Assembly: GCA_964568975.1 (NCBI GenBank)
Contig: CAZMSO010000012.1
Span: forward strand, 14,554-78,553
Source of the DNA: CAZADA01 sp964568975
GTDB lineage: Bacteria; Pseudomonadota; Alphaproteobacteria; Caulobacterales; Maricaulaceae
Length of the DNA stretch: 64,000 bases
Reading direction: 5' to 3'
Shown: in pieces, positions 44,903-53,646 of the stretch
Position numbering within the stretch: position 1 is the stretch's first letter
Layout of the letters: each line of letters begins with the position of its first letter
Notes under the pieces: generated by a model
What the model was told of the DNA's origin: nothing
Database searches by the model: none
Seen by the model: only the letters and a program-made list of their open reading frames with translations
Position numbers and translations under genes: made by a program

Positions 44903-46020
44903 CGCGGCGCCCCTGCGCTGTCAGGCGCTGCGACTTTTGGGCCGTTGGGGCCAAGCACGCGGAAGTCCGGCCCCATATCTTGAAGCGCGAACTCCGCGAG
45001 AAGTTCTTCTAGCGGGGTTTCCAGTAAGTATCGGTACGAACTGACTTTCTCATCGAGCGCTTTGTAGAGTATCACCCGTTCATTCGTCGTGATCCGCACT
45101 TTCTCACCGTCATCCTTTTGCAGGAAATCGTTGAGGTCGTCCACCAAGTCCTCATAGCTGTCATAGTAATCCATCAGCGCGTCGCGCAGGTCTTCACGCG
45201 ATTTCTCTAGCTGGCGCGCAGCGTCGCTTAGGCCCGGGAAGGGCGCGTCGGACCGGCGACCCTCAAACGCCGCCAACGCGGCGATCGCCATGCCGAGGGC
45301 AAACAGCACCACGGCGTCCAGCGACAACAGATTAAGCGGCCGGCACGCGGCGTTGGCCGCTGCGGCGTTCAAATCGGTGCCGAGCGGCGGCTGCAGCACG
45401 GACGCGCACCAATCGCCCAACCCCGGCAAAATCGGACGCACGCCCTCAATGACAAGCGTGTCGATGTTCAACACCGACTGCAGATCAATAAGATTGCGAT
45501 AGTGCGCCGCGGAGAGGTTGATGGCGAAAATCGCCGTCAAGCCAAGCGCGATGGCTAAAAAACCCATCAGCTTCTTCGGCCAATGATAGCGGAAGGGCGC
45601 CGTGATGTGGCGCAAGCCCCAAAACCCGATGATGAAGTAACTCACCGCCACATTCGCGAGGGAGACGGCCGCAGCCTGGAACAAGCCGCCGAGAATGCCG
45701 AAATCGCTGCTCACCCCGAAGAAGTACGCGTTCGCCGCGCTCTCAAACACAATCAACAGCGCGATGAGCGACAGGTTAAACAGCCGCACCGGCGGGTGGT
45801 CCGTCACATAATGCACGCCCATATGCAGGCGCTGATCGCTGCGAATCGGCTTGCCCCGCGGCGGCTCTGCGCCGCCGGTGCGGCGAAACCGGTAGAGGCT
45901 CAAATACGCGCGCACCGCATAATCCGCGCGCAGCACGACGTCGTCAAACTCCGGCGTCGGGCGTTTGGCAAAGTAATCCAGGGCCGTGCTCAGATCCGGC
46001 CGCGTGCTCGTATCCGCCAT
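44899..46020 (-). CDS. Uncharacterised four-span membrane protein
   Basis: 373 aa from the ATG at 46020, which has GGGGGGAG upstream; the frame continues to 46302 only as a shadow. The N-terminal cytosolic part is followed by about four membrane segments between residues 80 and 240 (LFNLSLIALLIVFESAANAYFF, LANVAVSYFIIGFWGL, LMGFLAIALGLTAIFAINL, LLSLDAVVLFALGMAIAAL). A coiled-coil tail (about 255-340, REDLRDALMDYYDSYEDLVDDL) follows. It is coupled to the vWA-like gene by a 4-nt overlap. No family is recognised. Confidence 0.65.
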   Translation of the reverse strand: MADTSTRPDLSTALDYFAKRPTPEFDDVVLRADYAVRAYLSLYRFRRTGGAEPPRGKPIRSDQRLHMGVHYVTDHPPVRLFNLSLIALLIVFESAANAYFFGVSSDFGILGGLFQAAAVSLANVAVSYFIIGFWGLRHITAPFRYHWPKKLMGFLAIALGLTAIFAINLSAAHYRNLIDLQSVLNIDTLVIEGVRPILPGLGDWCASVLQPPLGTDLNAAAANAACRPLNLLSLDAVVLFALGMAIAALAAFEGRRSDAPFPGLSDAARQLEKSREDLRDALMDYYDSYEDLVDDLNDFLQKDDGEKVRITTNERVILYKALDEKVSSYRYLLETPLEELLAEFALQDMGPDFRVLGPNGPKVAAPDSAGAPR

Positions 46021-46114
46021 GTGCTCCCCCCAAACCGCGGCCACGATAACGAACCGCGCGGCGCGGGTCTGCCCCTTTCGCCACGCAGCGGGGCCCGGCG
46101 TGCGGCTGTGGCTT

Positions 46115-47734
46115 TTATGCGGCGTCGTCCGCCGCCGCGCCGCCTCGGTCGAACGCCATGGCGGCGACGTCGTCGCCGGTGAGGTCCCAGACCACGCTCC
46201 ACGGCCCTTGAGCGGCGTCCTCGTGCGGCGCCGCAGCGATGATCGCGGCGCCCGATTGGGCGGCCACGCGCGCCAGCAATGCGGGCGTGTCGTGGAGGCC
46301 ATAAAGCGCCGGCTCAGCCACCAAAATCACGCGCGCGCCGCCCGCGACCGCGCGCGCCAGGCGCAAGCGGGCCTCAGAAAACGCGTCGGCCGCGCCCAAT
46401 GCGGGCTCTAAGCGGCGCGTGGCGGGGTAAGCCTCGGGATCGAGCCCGCACCATTCGAGCGCCTGCGCGAGCTCGGGGCCGTCGCCATCGCGCCCGCGGG
46501 CCAGGGTGAGGTTGCGGCGCACGCTCGCGCGCAGCAAGGGCGCTGTCGGCGCGCACAGGGCCACGCGTCGCGCACGCACGCGCGCGCGAAGAGCGCCGAG
46601 CGGCCGGTCATTCAGGCGCAGGGCCGTGTCGGCGTCCGCCAACGCGGCGACAAAAGCGCACGCCGCGCCCGGCGTCGTCGCGCTCACGCGCACGAGATCG
46701 CCGAGCCTGGCCGGCGGGCGCTCGGGCGAGGGGGGGCTTAACGTGATGGTCACGGGCGCGCTCGGCCAGCCTTGATCGCATGGGCCGCCGGGGCGTGCGG
46801 CCGCCGCGTCAGCCTCCAACCGGGCGAAGCGTCGTCGGGCGGCGGAAAACGCAGCGTGGGCGTCAAGCCCCTTCGCCAACGCCGTCAACCCGCTCCCCAG
46901 CAGCACGAACGCAAACACAATCCCCGTCCAATCGCCCGGCGCGCGCGCGGCGTCGCCGGGGCCCGCCGCGGCGTGGGTGAGGCTGACAAGCGCCACGCCA
47001 AAGGCCGCCGCTCCCGCCGGAATGACGAGCGTCGCGCCCGCCCAGGCGCGCCGGCGCACCGCGGCGTCCGTCAAGCCGGCGCTGCGCGCGTCGAGGCGCT
47101 TCGCTTCGCGCGCCTTGGGATCAAATCGCGCAAGCGCCCCCGCCGCCACGGCGATGTCGCCGGCGAGGCCCGACACCCGGCCGCGTTCTTTGCGCAACAC
47201 ATCCGTCGCGGCGTAGAGCGCTGGGGCCGCGACCGCGAACGCGATGACGCTCAGCGTGGCCACCGCGGCGCCGACCGCGGCCGCCCGCGGGCCGCCGATC
47301 ACAGCCAACGCCGCCACGCCGCCCACCAGAAACGCCGCGCCCGCCGCCGCGTCGCACAGGCCCACCGCCGCCCAATCGCGCACTGCGTTGACGTCAGCGC
47401 CCATGCGCGCGGCGATGACGCCAAGACGCCGCGGCGCGCCCGCGCCGGCCACGTCCACGGCGTGGGCCGCAAGGCGTCGGCGCAAATGGCCGGCGAGGCG
47501 CATGCCGAAGGCTTCTGCGGCGACGCCGCGCGTCCAGGCCAAAAGCCCCGCGGCGAGCCCGGCTGCAGCCAACGCGGCGGCGGTCGAGGCGATGTCAGCG
47601 CTCGCAGCGCCGCTGCGGGAGAGGGCCCTGAGCAAGAGCGCCGCGGCGACGAGCGCCGCGGCTTCCGTCGCCGCCAGGACGAGGAGCCCGGCGAACCCGA
47701 CCCGCCATCCCGGCGCGAGGACGTGGGGGATCAC
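46115..47734 (-). CDS. Degenerate ABC exporter half with a dead ATPase domain
   Basis: 539 aa from the GTG at 47734. The N-terminal 310 or so residues have the five-to-six-span fold of a type I exporter, CydC/CydD-like. The C-terminal domain keeps the shape of an ABC ATPase (VALCAPTAPLLRASVRRNLTLA, as in a Q-loop region), but every catalytic motif is lost. The Walker A position reads ATTPGAACAF with no GKS/T, the signature LSGGQ reads FSEARLR, and Walker B reads ILVAEPA without the Asp. The reading frame is intact at normal length, so this is a maintained pseudo-transporter, not a decayed gene. It overlaps the P-loop gene by 4 nt (GTGA). Confidence 0.75.
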   Translation of the reverse strand: MIPHVLAPGWRVGFAGLLVLAATEAAALVAAALLLRALSRSGAASADIASTAAALAAAGLAAGLLAWTRGVAAEAFGMRLAGHLRRRLAAHAVDVAGAGAPRRLGVIAARMGADVNAVRDWAAVGLCDAAAGAAFLVGGVAALAVIGGPRAAAVGAAVATLSVIAFAVAAPALYAATDVLRKERGRVSGLAGDIAVAAGALARFDPKAREAKRLDARSAGLTDAAVRRRAWAGATLVIPAGAAAFGVALVSLTHAAAGPGDAARAPGDWTGIVFAFVLLGSGLTALAKGLDAHAAFSAARRRFARLEADAAAARPGGPCDQGWPSAPVTITLSPPSPERPPARLGDLVRVSATTPGAACAFVAALADADTALRLNDRPLGALRARVRARRVALCAPTAPLLRASVRRNLTLARGRDGDGPELAQALEWCGLDPEAYPATRRLEPALGAADAFSEARLRLARAVAGGARVILVAEPALYGLHDTPALLARVAAQSGAAIIAAAPHEDAAQGPWSVVWDLTGDDVAAMAFDRGGAAADDAA

Positions 47735-48837
47735 GCCGCCACGACTTCCCGCGCGCCTTTTTTGGCGGGCTGAGCGCCGGTGGATTTGGCTTGGCGCGCC
47801 GCCACGGCGGCTTGCAGCCAGGTCGTGGCCAGCGTTGGGTCTTGCAGCGCGTCTAAATCACGGCACGCCATGCCGGCGGCGCGCGCAGCTTCACCCGCGG
47901 CGAGGGGCGACGCCGACACACGCCCGCCCAAACCAAGCACCGCCACGCCGGCGTTCTGCAACCATTGCACGCCGGCGAGAGCTGATGTGGCGCTTTCCGC
48001 GGCGTAGACATAGCCGTCGACCAGATCCGTCATCAGCTCCGACCGAATCAGCCGCGCGGTCTCGGGTTGCAGCACGCCGTCGGCGATCTCCAACAGGATG
48101 ATTTCGCTTTGATCGGCGATCAATTGGCCGACAAGCGTGCGCGTCACACGCTCGATTTGGCTGGCGGAGGCTTTGTATGTGGACGCCAGGCCGGCGTCGG
48201 TGAAGTCATACGCTTGCAATGCGCCGGCGTCGCGGAACGACCACAAATCGCCGCCGGAGCCGGTGCCCGTCACTTTCGCAGCGCCCACGCGCAGACCGGC
48301 GGTGGCGAACGCGCGCGCCAAGCACGCCACGGTGGTGGTCTTGCCCGCGTTCATAGAGCCGCCGACCACCGCGATCACAGGCGGGCGGTCTTTGATAGGC
48401 CGCTCCGGCAGGGCGAATTGGGCGATGTTCACCGGCGCGCCGTCCTCGCTAACGAACAAGCCTTCCGGTTCGATGCGGCTGGGCTCGTCAATCTCAGCGA
48501 ACTTCGTGAGCATCGTGCCGGCCAACCCCCCGGCCGCGACCAACTCGCACACGCCCAAGTCCTTCGGGATCTCGGCCTCGAATTGGTCGGGCGCATAGCG
48601 GTTGCCGTAGGCGACAATGATCTTGTCGCCCAGAAAAAGGCTGGCTTTGCGTCCGCTCGGCAGTTCCAAACGCTTGTGATGATTGATTTCCACCACGCGC
48701 GCCAAGACGAGGTCCCCCGGTCGGGGCGTCATGCCGCGTCCTCCGAGACGAGCCAACGCGCCCTCCTCGACATTGCGGGTCGTAAACGCCCGTTTCGCGT
48801 TCGCGCGTCTCACCGAATCCAGAGCGAGATGCATCAT
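47731..48837 (-). CDS. P-loop NTPase of unknown function (DUF1611/MobB-like)
   Basis: 368 aa. The N-terminal about 150 residues are mainly beta (GDLVLARVVEINHHKRLELPSG). A Walker A loop GGSMNAGKTTT at 159-169 (Lys166) follows, then GAAKVTGTGSGGDLWSFRDAGA and IILLEIADGVLQPET as the likely Walker B region. It resembles DUF1611 and MobB-type P-loop proteins, not a transporter ATPase. The ATG at 48837 follows GGGAG. Being translationally coupled to a dead ABC half-transporter, it is a candidate energy or regulatory partner, which is speculation. Confidence 0.65.
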   Translation of the reverse strand: MMHLALDSVRRANAKRAFTTRNVEEGALARLGGRGMTPRPGDLVLARVVEINHHKRLELPSGRKASLFLGDKIIVAYGNRYAPDQFEAEIPKDLGVCELVAAGGLAGTMLTKFAEIDEPSRIEPEGLFVSEDGAPVNIAQFALPERPIKDRPPVIAVVGGSMNAGKTTTVACLARAFATAGLRVGAAKVTGTGSGGDLWSFRDAGALQAYDFTDAGLASTYKASASQIERVTRTLVGQLIADQSEIILLEIADGVLQPETARLIRSELMTDLVDGYVYAAESATSALAGVQWLQNAGVAVLGLGGRVSASPLAAGEAARAAGMACRDLDALQDPTLATTWLQAAVAARQAKSTGAQPAKKGAREVVAA

Positions 48838-49266
48838 CTAATTCTCCCACCTTCCGGGCGTGTTCGCCGTCACTTGGTCAGCCCGCACACAACGCCTGAA
48901 GGGTGCGGCGTATTCCAGGCAGACTACGGCTCTTTTTGTGGCGCTCGTGTGTTCGTCCGTCTGCGTTGTTTTCAGCGTGCGGATATGAGCCCCCGAAGGC
49001 CCCTCTGATCTCAATAGATTTGTGCAGTCGCCACCGAGGCTTGAGGCCCGGCGCGGCGCCGGCGCCACACTTGCGCGACGATCGCTGTCGGCCGGCGCGC
49101 GGCGGCGACGCCGTTGCGCCAATCGCACAGGCGGGCCTGGGCAGGGGCGTCGCGGCCTGGCATCGTCGGCGATACAAAACAGCCGGTCGCACGGCGTGAG
49201 TCTCGCGGGCGATGGACGCGCGGCGGCGGCCCCTTGCGCCAAGCCGGACATAATCGGGAGGGCCCC
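48838..49266. other. 429-bp divergent intergenic region
   Basis: It lies between the P-loop gene (leftward) and the MFS gene (rightward). No reading frame here has a ribosome site or a recognisable product. The stretch 48900-49030 is less GC-rich than its surroundings and may hold the promoters. I see no clear box or operator. Confidence 0.5.
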
Positions 49267-50598
49267 ATGACGGTCGCTGCAGCCCAAAGCGCGCAGCCCA
49301 GCGCGTCTTATCGCGCGTATGTGCTTGTGATGTTGATCGTGGTCTACACGTTCAACTTTCTTGATCGCCAGATCATCGGCATTCTCGCCGTGCCCATCCA
49401 AGACGACCTCAAATTGTCGGACACGCAATTGAGCCTGATGGGCGGCTTGGCGTTCGCGATTCTCTACTCCACCCTCGGGGTGCCGATCGCCTGGCTGGCG
49501 GATCGGTTCAGCCGGGTGTGGATCATGACCGGCGCGCTGACGATTTGGAGCGCGATGACGGCGCTGTGCGGCCTCACCATCAATTTTTGGCAGTTGTTTT
49601 TGGCGCGGGTGGGCGTGGGCGTGGGGGAGGCGGGCGGCGTCGCGCCAGCCTACTCCCTCATTGCTGACTATTACCCGCCATCTATGCGCGCGCGGGCGCT
49701 GGCGGGGTATTCGCTGGCGATTCCCATCGGCAGCGCCATCGGGATTGTGCTGGGCGGCGTGCTGACGAGCGTGTTGGATTGGCGGTGGGCGTTCTTCATT
49801 GTGGGGATCGCCGGCATTGTGTTTGCGCCGCTGTTTCGCCTCACTGTGCGCGATCCGGTGCGCGGCGGGTTTGATGCAGCGCCTGCGGCCGCGCCGGCGT
49901 CGCTGCCGGCCGTCTTTGCGACGCTCGCGCGCAAACGCAGCTTTTGGCTGTTGTCGTTCGGCGCGGCGAGCTCCTCGATGATGGGCTATGGCTTGTTCTT
50001 CTGGATTCCCGCCTTCTTAGTGCGCAGCTATGGCGCGCAGCTGCCGGAGTTCTTGGCGTGGATGCCCTCGGCGTTGTTTCCGCCGTCGCCGCCGACCGTG
50101 CTTTACGCGGCGTATTTCTACGGCGCGGTGGTGTTGATCGGCGGTCTGTTGGGGATTTGGGCCGGCGGCGCGATCGCGGACCGCTTGGGTGCGCACGACC
50201 GCGCGGCGTATGCGCGGGTGCCGGCGATCGCCTTCTTGGCGCTGACGCCGATCTTCGTGACGGCGATGCTGTCGCAAAGCCTGGCGGTGACGTTTTTCGT
50301 CCTCATCATTCCCACGGGCTTGGCGTTGGCGTGGCTTGGCCCGGTGCTGGCGGCGTTTCAACACATTGTGCCGCCGACGATGCGCGCGACGGGATCGTCA
50401 GTGTTTTTGCTGATTAACAACTTGGCCGGCATTGGTTTCGGCAATTTGGTGATCGGGGGGCTGTCGGATCTGTTTCGGGGACCGTTCGGTGCGGAATCCC
50501 TGCGCTATGCGTTGCTGAGCTCCACGATTTTTTATGTGCTGGCGTCGATACTGTTGTTCCTCGCAGCGCCTGCGCTGCGGCGCGATTGGGAGGAGTAA
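49267..50598 (+). CDS. MFS transporter, spinster-like
   Basis: 443 aa, about 12 membrane segments. The first span is followed by NFLDRQIIGILAVPIQDDL and the loop GVPIAWLADRFSRVWIM, the MFS motif A as seen in spinster-type transporters, then GVGVGEAGGVAPAYSLIADY. GGGAGG lies just before the ATG at 49267, which fixes the start against a longer open frame. The substrate is unknown; relatives carry lipids or organic anions. Confidence 0.88.
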   Translation: MTVAAAQSAQPSASYRAYVLVMLIVVYTFNFLDRQIIGILAVPIQDDLKLSDTQLSLMGGLAFAILYSTLGVPIAWLADRFSRVWIMTGALTIWSAMTALCGLTINFWQLFLARVGVGVGEAGGVAPAYSLIADYYPPSMRARALAGYSLAIPIGSAIGIVLGGVLTSVLDWRWAFFIVGIAGIVFAPLFRLTVRDPVRGGFDAAPAAAPASLPAVFATLARKRSFWLLSFGAASSSMMGYGLFFWIPAFLVRSYGAQLPEFLAWMPSALFPPSPPTVLYAAYFYGAVVLIGGLLGIWAGGAIADRLGAHDRAAYARVPAIAFLALTPIFVTAMLSQSLAVTFFVLIIPTGLALAWLGPVLAAFQHIVPPTMRATGSSVFLLINNLAGIGFGNLVIGGLSDLFRGPFGAESLRYALLSSTIFYVLASILLFLAAPALRRDWEE

Positions 50599-50622
50599 GC
50601 GCGCGGTCCAGCGCGCGGTCCA
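50599..50622. repeat. Two 12-bp direct repeats after the MFS gene
   Basis: GCGCGCGGTCCA occurs twice in succession, with a third diverged copy, immediately after the stop codon. Probably incidental; no hairpin is formed. Confidence 0.5.
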
Positions 50623-50700
50623 GCGTGCGGCCGGCGGCGGCGCTTGCGCCGGGTGCGGCCAAAAGCTATCCCGGCGACGGCGGCGTTTAAACGGGGCTCT

Positions 50701-52005
50701 ATGACGACATCCTCCCCTCCCGGCGCGCGCGCGGGCGCCTTGCTCGCCCGGGCGCGCAAATCGATCCTCGTGCGGAACTTTGCGGTCCAGCTGGCGAATT
50801 TCTCATCGCAAATCGTGATGCAGTTCGCATTTTTGTTTGTCATCACCAACACGCTGGGCAAGGCGGGCTATGGCGTGTTCTCCAGCCTGACCGCCATTAC
50901 TGTGTTGGGCGGCATTGTCACGGGTCTGGGCGGGGAGTTGTTGACGCTCAAGCGGGTGGCGGAGGATCATGACCGACTGCGCGAATGCGTGGGCCATGCG
51001 CTGTTAAGCGCCGCCGCGACGGCGCCGATTGTGGGGGCGGCGTGTTTTGTGATCGCGGCCCCGCTTTACAGCGCCCATATGGCGATGTGGGCGATCGGCG
51101 TTATTGTGGTGGCCGACATCGTCTTTACGAAGATGTTCAACATTTCCACGTTCGCGTTCTTGGCGCTGGACCAAGTGGCGTCCCAGCTGTTTTTGAATTT
51201 TGGCTACGCGGCGGCGCGGGTGTTGGCGATCGTGGGCGCCTCGGCGACGTCGGAGACTGTGAGCCTCGACACCTTGGCGGTGTGGTATCTCGGCGCGACG
51301 GCGAGCTGGGGCCTCTTTTCGCTTGGGCTTGTGAGCGTGCTGCGCGGCGCGCCGATCTTGCGGTTGCGGATCCGTGATTGGCCGCTCGGCTTTCAATTCA
51401 TGGTCGATCAAGCCGCCCAGGCGGGCTTTCGGGATTTGGACAAGCCCTCGGTGGTGCAGGCCTTAGGCCCCGCTTTGGGGGGGACTTACACCTTGGCGTT
51501 CCGCCTGGCGGAAGCGGCGACGACGCCCATTCGCGCCCTGCTTTACGCCGTCGCGACGCGATTCTTTAAGACCGCCGCGGAAGGCCCGGCCAGCGGCGTG
51601 GCGTTCGGCTTGCGCGTCGTGCCGGTGGCGGTGGCGATGTCGGCGGCGATTGCGGTGGGGATCGTGGCTGTGGCGGGGCTTGTGCCGTATGTGTTCCGCG
51701 ACTTTCCCGAGGCCGCCGGGTATGTGCGCTTGCTCGCGCCGTATCCGCTGTTGATAGCGTTGACCTTCATCGGCTTGGACATTTTGCGGGCCACGGATCG
51801 CCAACACATTCGCGTTGCGATCATTTTGACGTCCGCGGTCGTGACGGTGCCGGTCATCACCGCGGGGGCCGGGGCGTATGGAGTGGTGGGCGCGCTGGGC
51901 GCGCGTCTTGGGCTGCAAGCCTTAGTGGTCGCGGCCGCGTGGGCGTTTGTGTTTCTCGGCGCGGGGCGTCGTCCGGCGCCGGTGGAGACGGCCGGGGCGG
52001 CGTGA
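50701..52005 (+). CDS. Polysaccharide flippase / lipopolysaccharide biosynthesis membrane protein
   Basis: 434 aa with about 12 membrane segments, of the MATE/PST (Wzx-like) type. The N terminus LVRNFAVQLANFSSQIVMQFAFLFVITNTLGKAGYG matches the conserved first two helices of this family. Later, FRDLDKPSVVQALGPALGGTYTLAFRLAEA is the usual seventh-eighth helix region. It moves lipid-linked sugar units to the periplasm. The start is the ATG at 50701. Confidence 0.82.
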   Translation: MTTSSPPGARAGALLARARKSILVRNFAVQLANFSSQIVMQFAFLFVITNTLGKAGYGVFSSLTAITVLGGIVTGLGGELLTLKRVAEDHDRLRECVGHALLSAAATAPIVGAACFVIAAPLYSAHMAMWAIGVIVVADIVFTKMFNISTFAFLALDQVASQLFLNFGYAAARVLAIVGASATSETVSLDTLAVWYLGATASWGLFSLGLVSVLRGAPILRLRIRDWPLGFQFMVDQAAQAGFRDLDKPSVVQALGPALGGTYTLAFRLAEAATTPIRALLYAVATRFFKTAAEGPASGVAFGLRVVPVAVAMSAAIAVGIVAVAGLVPYVFRDFPEAAGYVRLLAPYPLLIALTFIGLDILRATDRQHIRVAIILTSAVVTVPVITAGAGAYGVVGALGARLGLQALVVAAAWAFVFLGAGRRPAPVETAGAA

Positions 52006-52068
52006 CGGCGTTGTGTGACCGCTGCGGCGTCTGGTGCGTCGCCGCGCGCTGTTTCGTGAGGGGGGCCC

Positions 52069-53544
52069 ATGGCCAAGCTGCTTCCTGTCGAACCCTTTGA
52101 CATTGTCGTGTTCGGCGGCACGGGGGATCTGGCGCTGCGCAAGCTCGCCCCGGCGCTTTTGCACCGGTGGCGCGACGGCCAAATCCCCGACACCTCGCGC
52201 ATTATCGCGGCCGCGCGCACGCCGATGGAGACGCCGGCCTATGTCCAGACCGTGCGCGACGCGATGGCGCGGTTTCACCCCGCAGACACAGTCGACGACG
52301 CGGCGTGGGCGGCGATGAGCGCGCGCATCGCCTATCAGTTCTTAGACGCCACAGACCCTGAGGGCGATTGGGCGGGGCTGGCGGACAAGCTCGACCCCGA
52401 TCCGCAAAAGGTGCGCTTGTTTTACTTGGCGACGCCGCCCTCGCTTTACGGCCCGATTTGCCAAAACCTGAAGAAGGCTGGACTGTTGACGCCGCGCGCG
52501 CGGGTCGTCTTGGAAAAACCGATCGGCTATGACTTAGGGTCGGCGCGGGCGATTAATGACGCTGTGGGCGCAGTGTTCCCGGAAGAGGCGATTTTCCGGA
52601 TCGATCATTATTTAGGGAAGGAAACGGTCCAAAATTTGCTGATCCTGCGCTTCGCGAATTCTTTGTTTGAACCGCTGTGGAACGCCAATGGCGTCGATCA
52701 TGTTCAGATCACGGTCGCGGAGTCCATTGGCGCCGGCGGGCGCGCCAGCTATTACGACCGCGCCGGCGCCCTGCGCGACATGGTGCAGAACCATTTGCTG
52801 CAGCTGATGTGCTTGGTGGCGATGGAGTCGCCTCAAGATCTCGATGCGGATTCCGTGCGCGATGAAAAACTGAAAGTGCTGCGCGCCTTGTGCCCGATCA
52901 CGGACGTCAACGCGGCCAAGCACACTGTGCGCGGCCAGTACGCGGCGGGCGTGATTGATGGCGCGAGCGCGCCTGCTTATCGCGACGAGTTTGGCGGCGA
53001 CACCCGTGCGGAGACCTTTGTCGCGATTAAGGCCCAGGTCGAGAATTGGCGCTGGGCGGGCACGCCCTTTTATTTGCGCACCGGCAAACGCATGGCGGCG
53101 CGCCGCTCGGAAATCGTGATCCAGTTCAAGCCCGTGCCTCACCGCGTGACGGCGCCGGAGGCGGGGATCCTTCAACCCAACCGCTTAGTCCTGCGCCTGC
53201 AGCCGGATGAGGGGGTGAAGCTCCATTTGATGACCAAGGAGCCGGGGCCCGGCGGTTTGCATTTGCGGTATGTGCCGTTGAACTTGTCCTACGCAGAGAC
53301 GTTTAAGGAGCGTTACCCCGACGCTTATGAACGCTTGTTGCTGGCGGTGGTGCGCGGCAATTTGGGCTTGTTCATGCGCCGCGACGAGGTCGAGGAGGCG
53401 TGGCGGTGGACGGACGGCATTCTCAGCGCGTGGTCGGACGATCCCACGGGCCTCCACGATTACGCCGCCGGTACGGATGGACCGACGGCGGCCTCTTTGC
53501 TGTTGGAGCGTGACGGGCGTCACTGGTTTGATCCCACGCGTTGA
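52069..53544 (+). CDS. zwf: Glucose-6-phosphate 1-dehydrogenase
   Basis: 491 aa. NADP-binding GGTGDLALRKL is near residue 15, and the substrate-binding signature RIDHYLGKE holds Asp179, His180 and Lys184. It feeds the pentose-phosphate and Entner-Doudoroff routes and makes NADPH, which glutathione reductase uses. AGGGGGG lies just ahead of the ATG at 52069. The usual partners pgl and edd are not next to it. Confidence 0.95.
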   Translation: MAKLLPVEPFDIVVFGGTGDLALRKLAPALLHRWRDGQIPDTSRIIAAARTPMETPAYVQTVRDAMARFHPADTVDDAAWAAMSARIAYQFLDATDPEGDWAGLADKLDPDPQKVRLFYLATPPSLYGPICQNLKKAGLLTPRARVVLEKPIGYDLGSARAINDAVGAVFPEEAIFRIDHYLGKETVQNLLILRFANSLFEPLWNANGVDHVQITVAESIGAGGRASYYDRAGALRDMVQNHLLQLMCLVAMESPQDLDADSVRDEKLKVLRALCPITDVNAAKHTVRGQYAAGVIDGASAPAYRDEFGGDTRAETFVAIKAQVENWRWAGTPFYLRTGKRMAARRSEIVIQFKPVPHRVTAPEAGILQPNRLVLRLQPDEGVKLHLMTKEPGPGGLHLRYVPLNLSYAETFKERYPDAYERLLLAVVRGNLGLFMRRDEVEEAWRWTDGILSAWSDDPTGLHDYAAGTDGPTAASLLLERDGRHWFDPTR

Positions 53545-53587
53545 TTCGCCGGCGGGCGCGCTGGAACCGTCGACAGTGCGCGTCAAA

Positions 53588-53601
53588 GTCATTTTAATGA
53601 C
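53588..53601. promoter_or_regulatory. Inverted repeat GTCATT-TT-AATGAC upstream of fadD
   Basis: A perfect 6-bp inverted repeat with a 2-bp spacer lies 45 bp upstream of the fadD start in the only AT-rich patch of that intergenic region. It looks like a helix-turn-helix repressor operator, for example a TetR/FadR-type regulator of fatty-acid genes, but no regulator gene is nearby. Confidence 0.4.
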
Positions 53602-53646
53602 GTCAACACACGCGCCCGCGCCTGCGGGCGAGGCAGGAGGATCGCC

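Noticed and set aside
46115..47734. CydC/CydD cytochrome assembly transporter
   Set aside because: The overall fold is similar, but all ATPase motifs are missing and there is no cyd oxidase gene or second half-transporter nearby.
53545..53646. A pgl gene after zwf
   Set aside because: Only 102 bp lie before fadD and no coding sequence fits.
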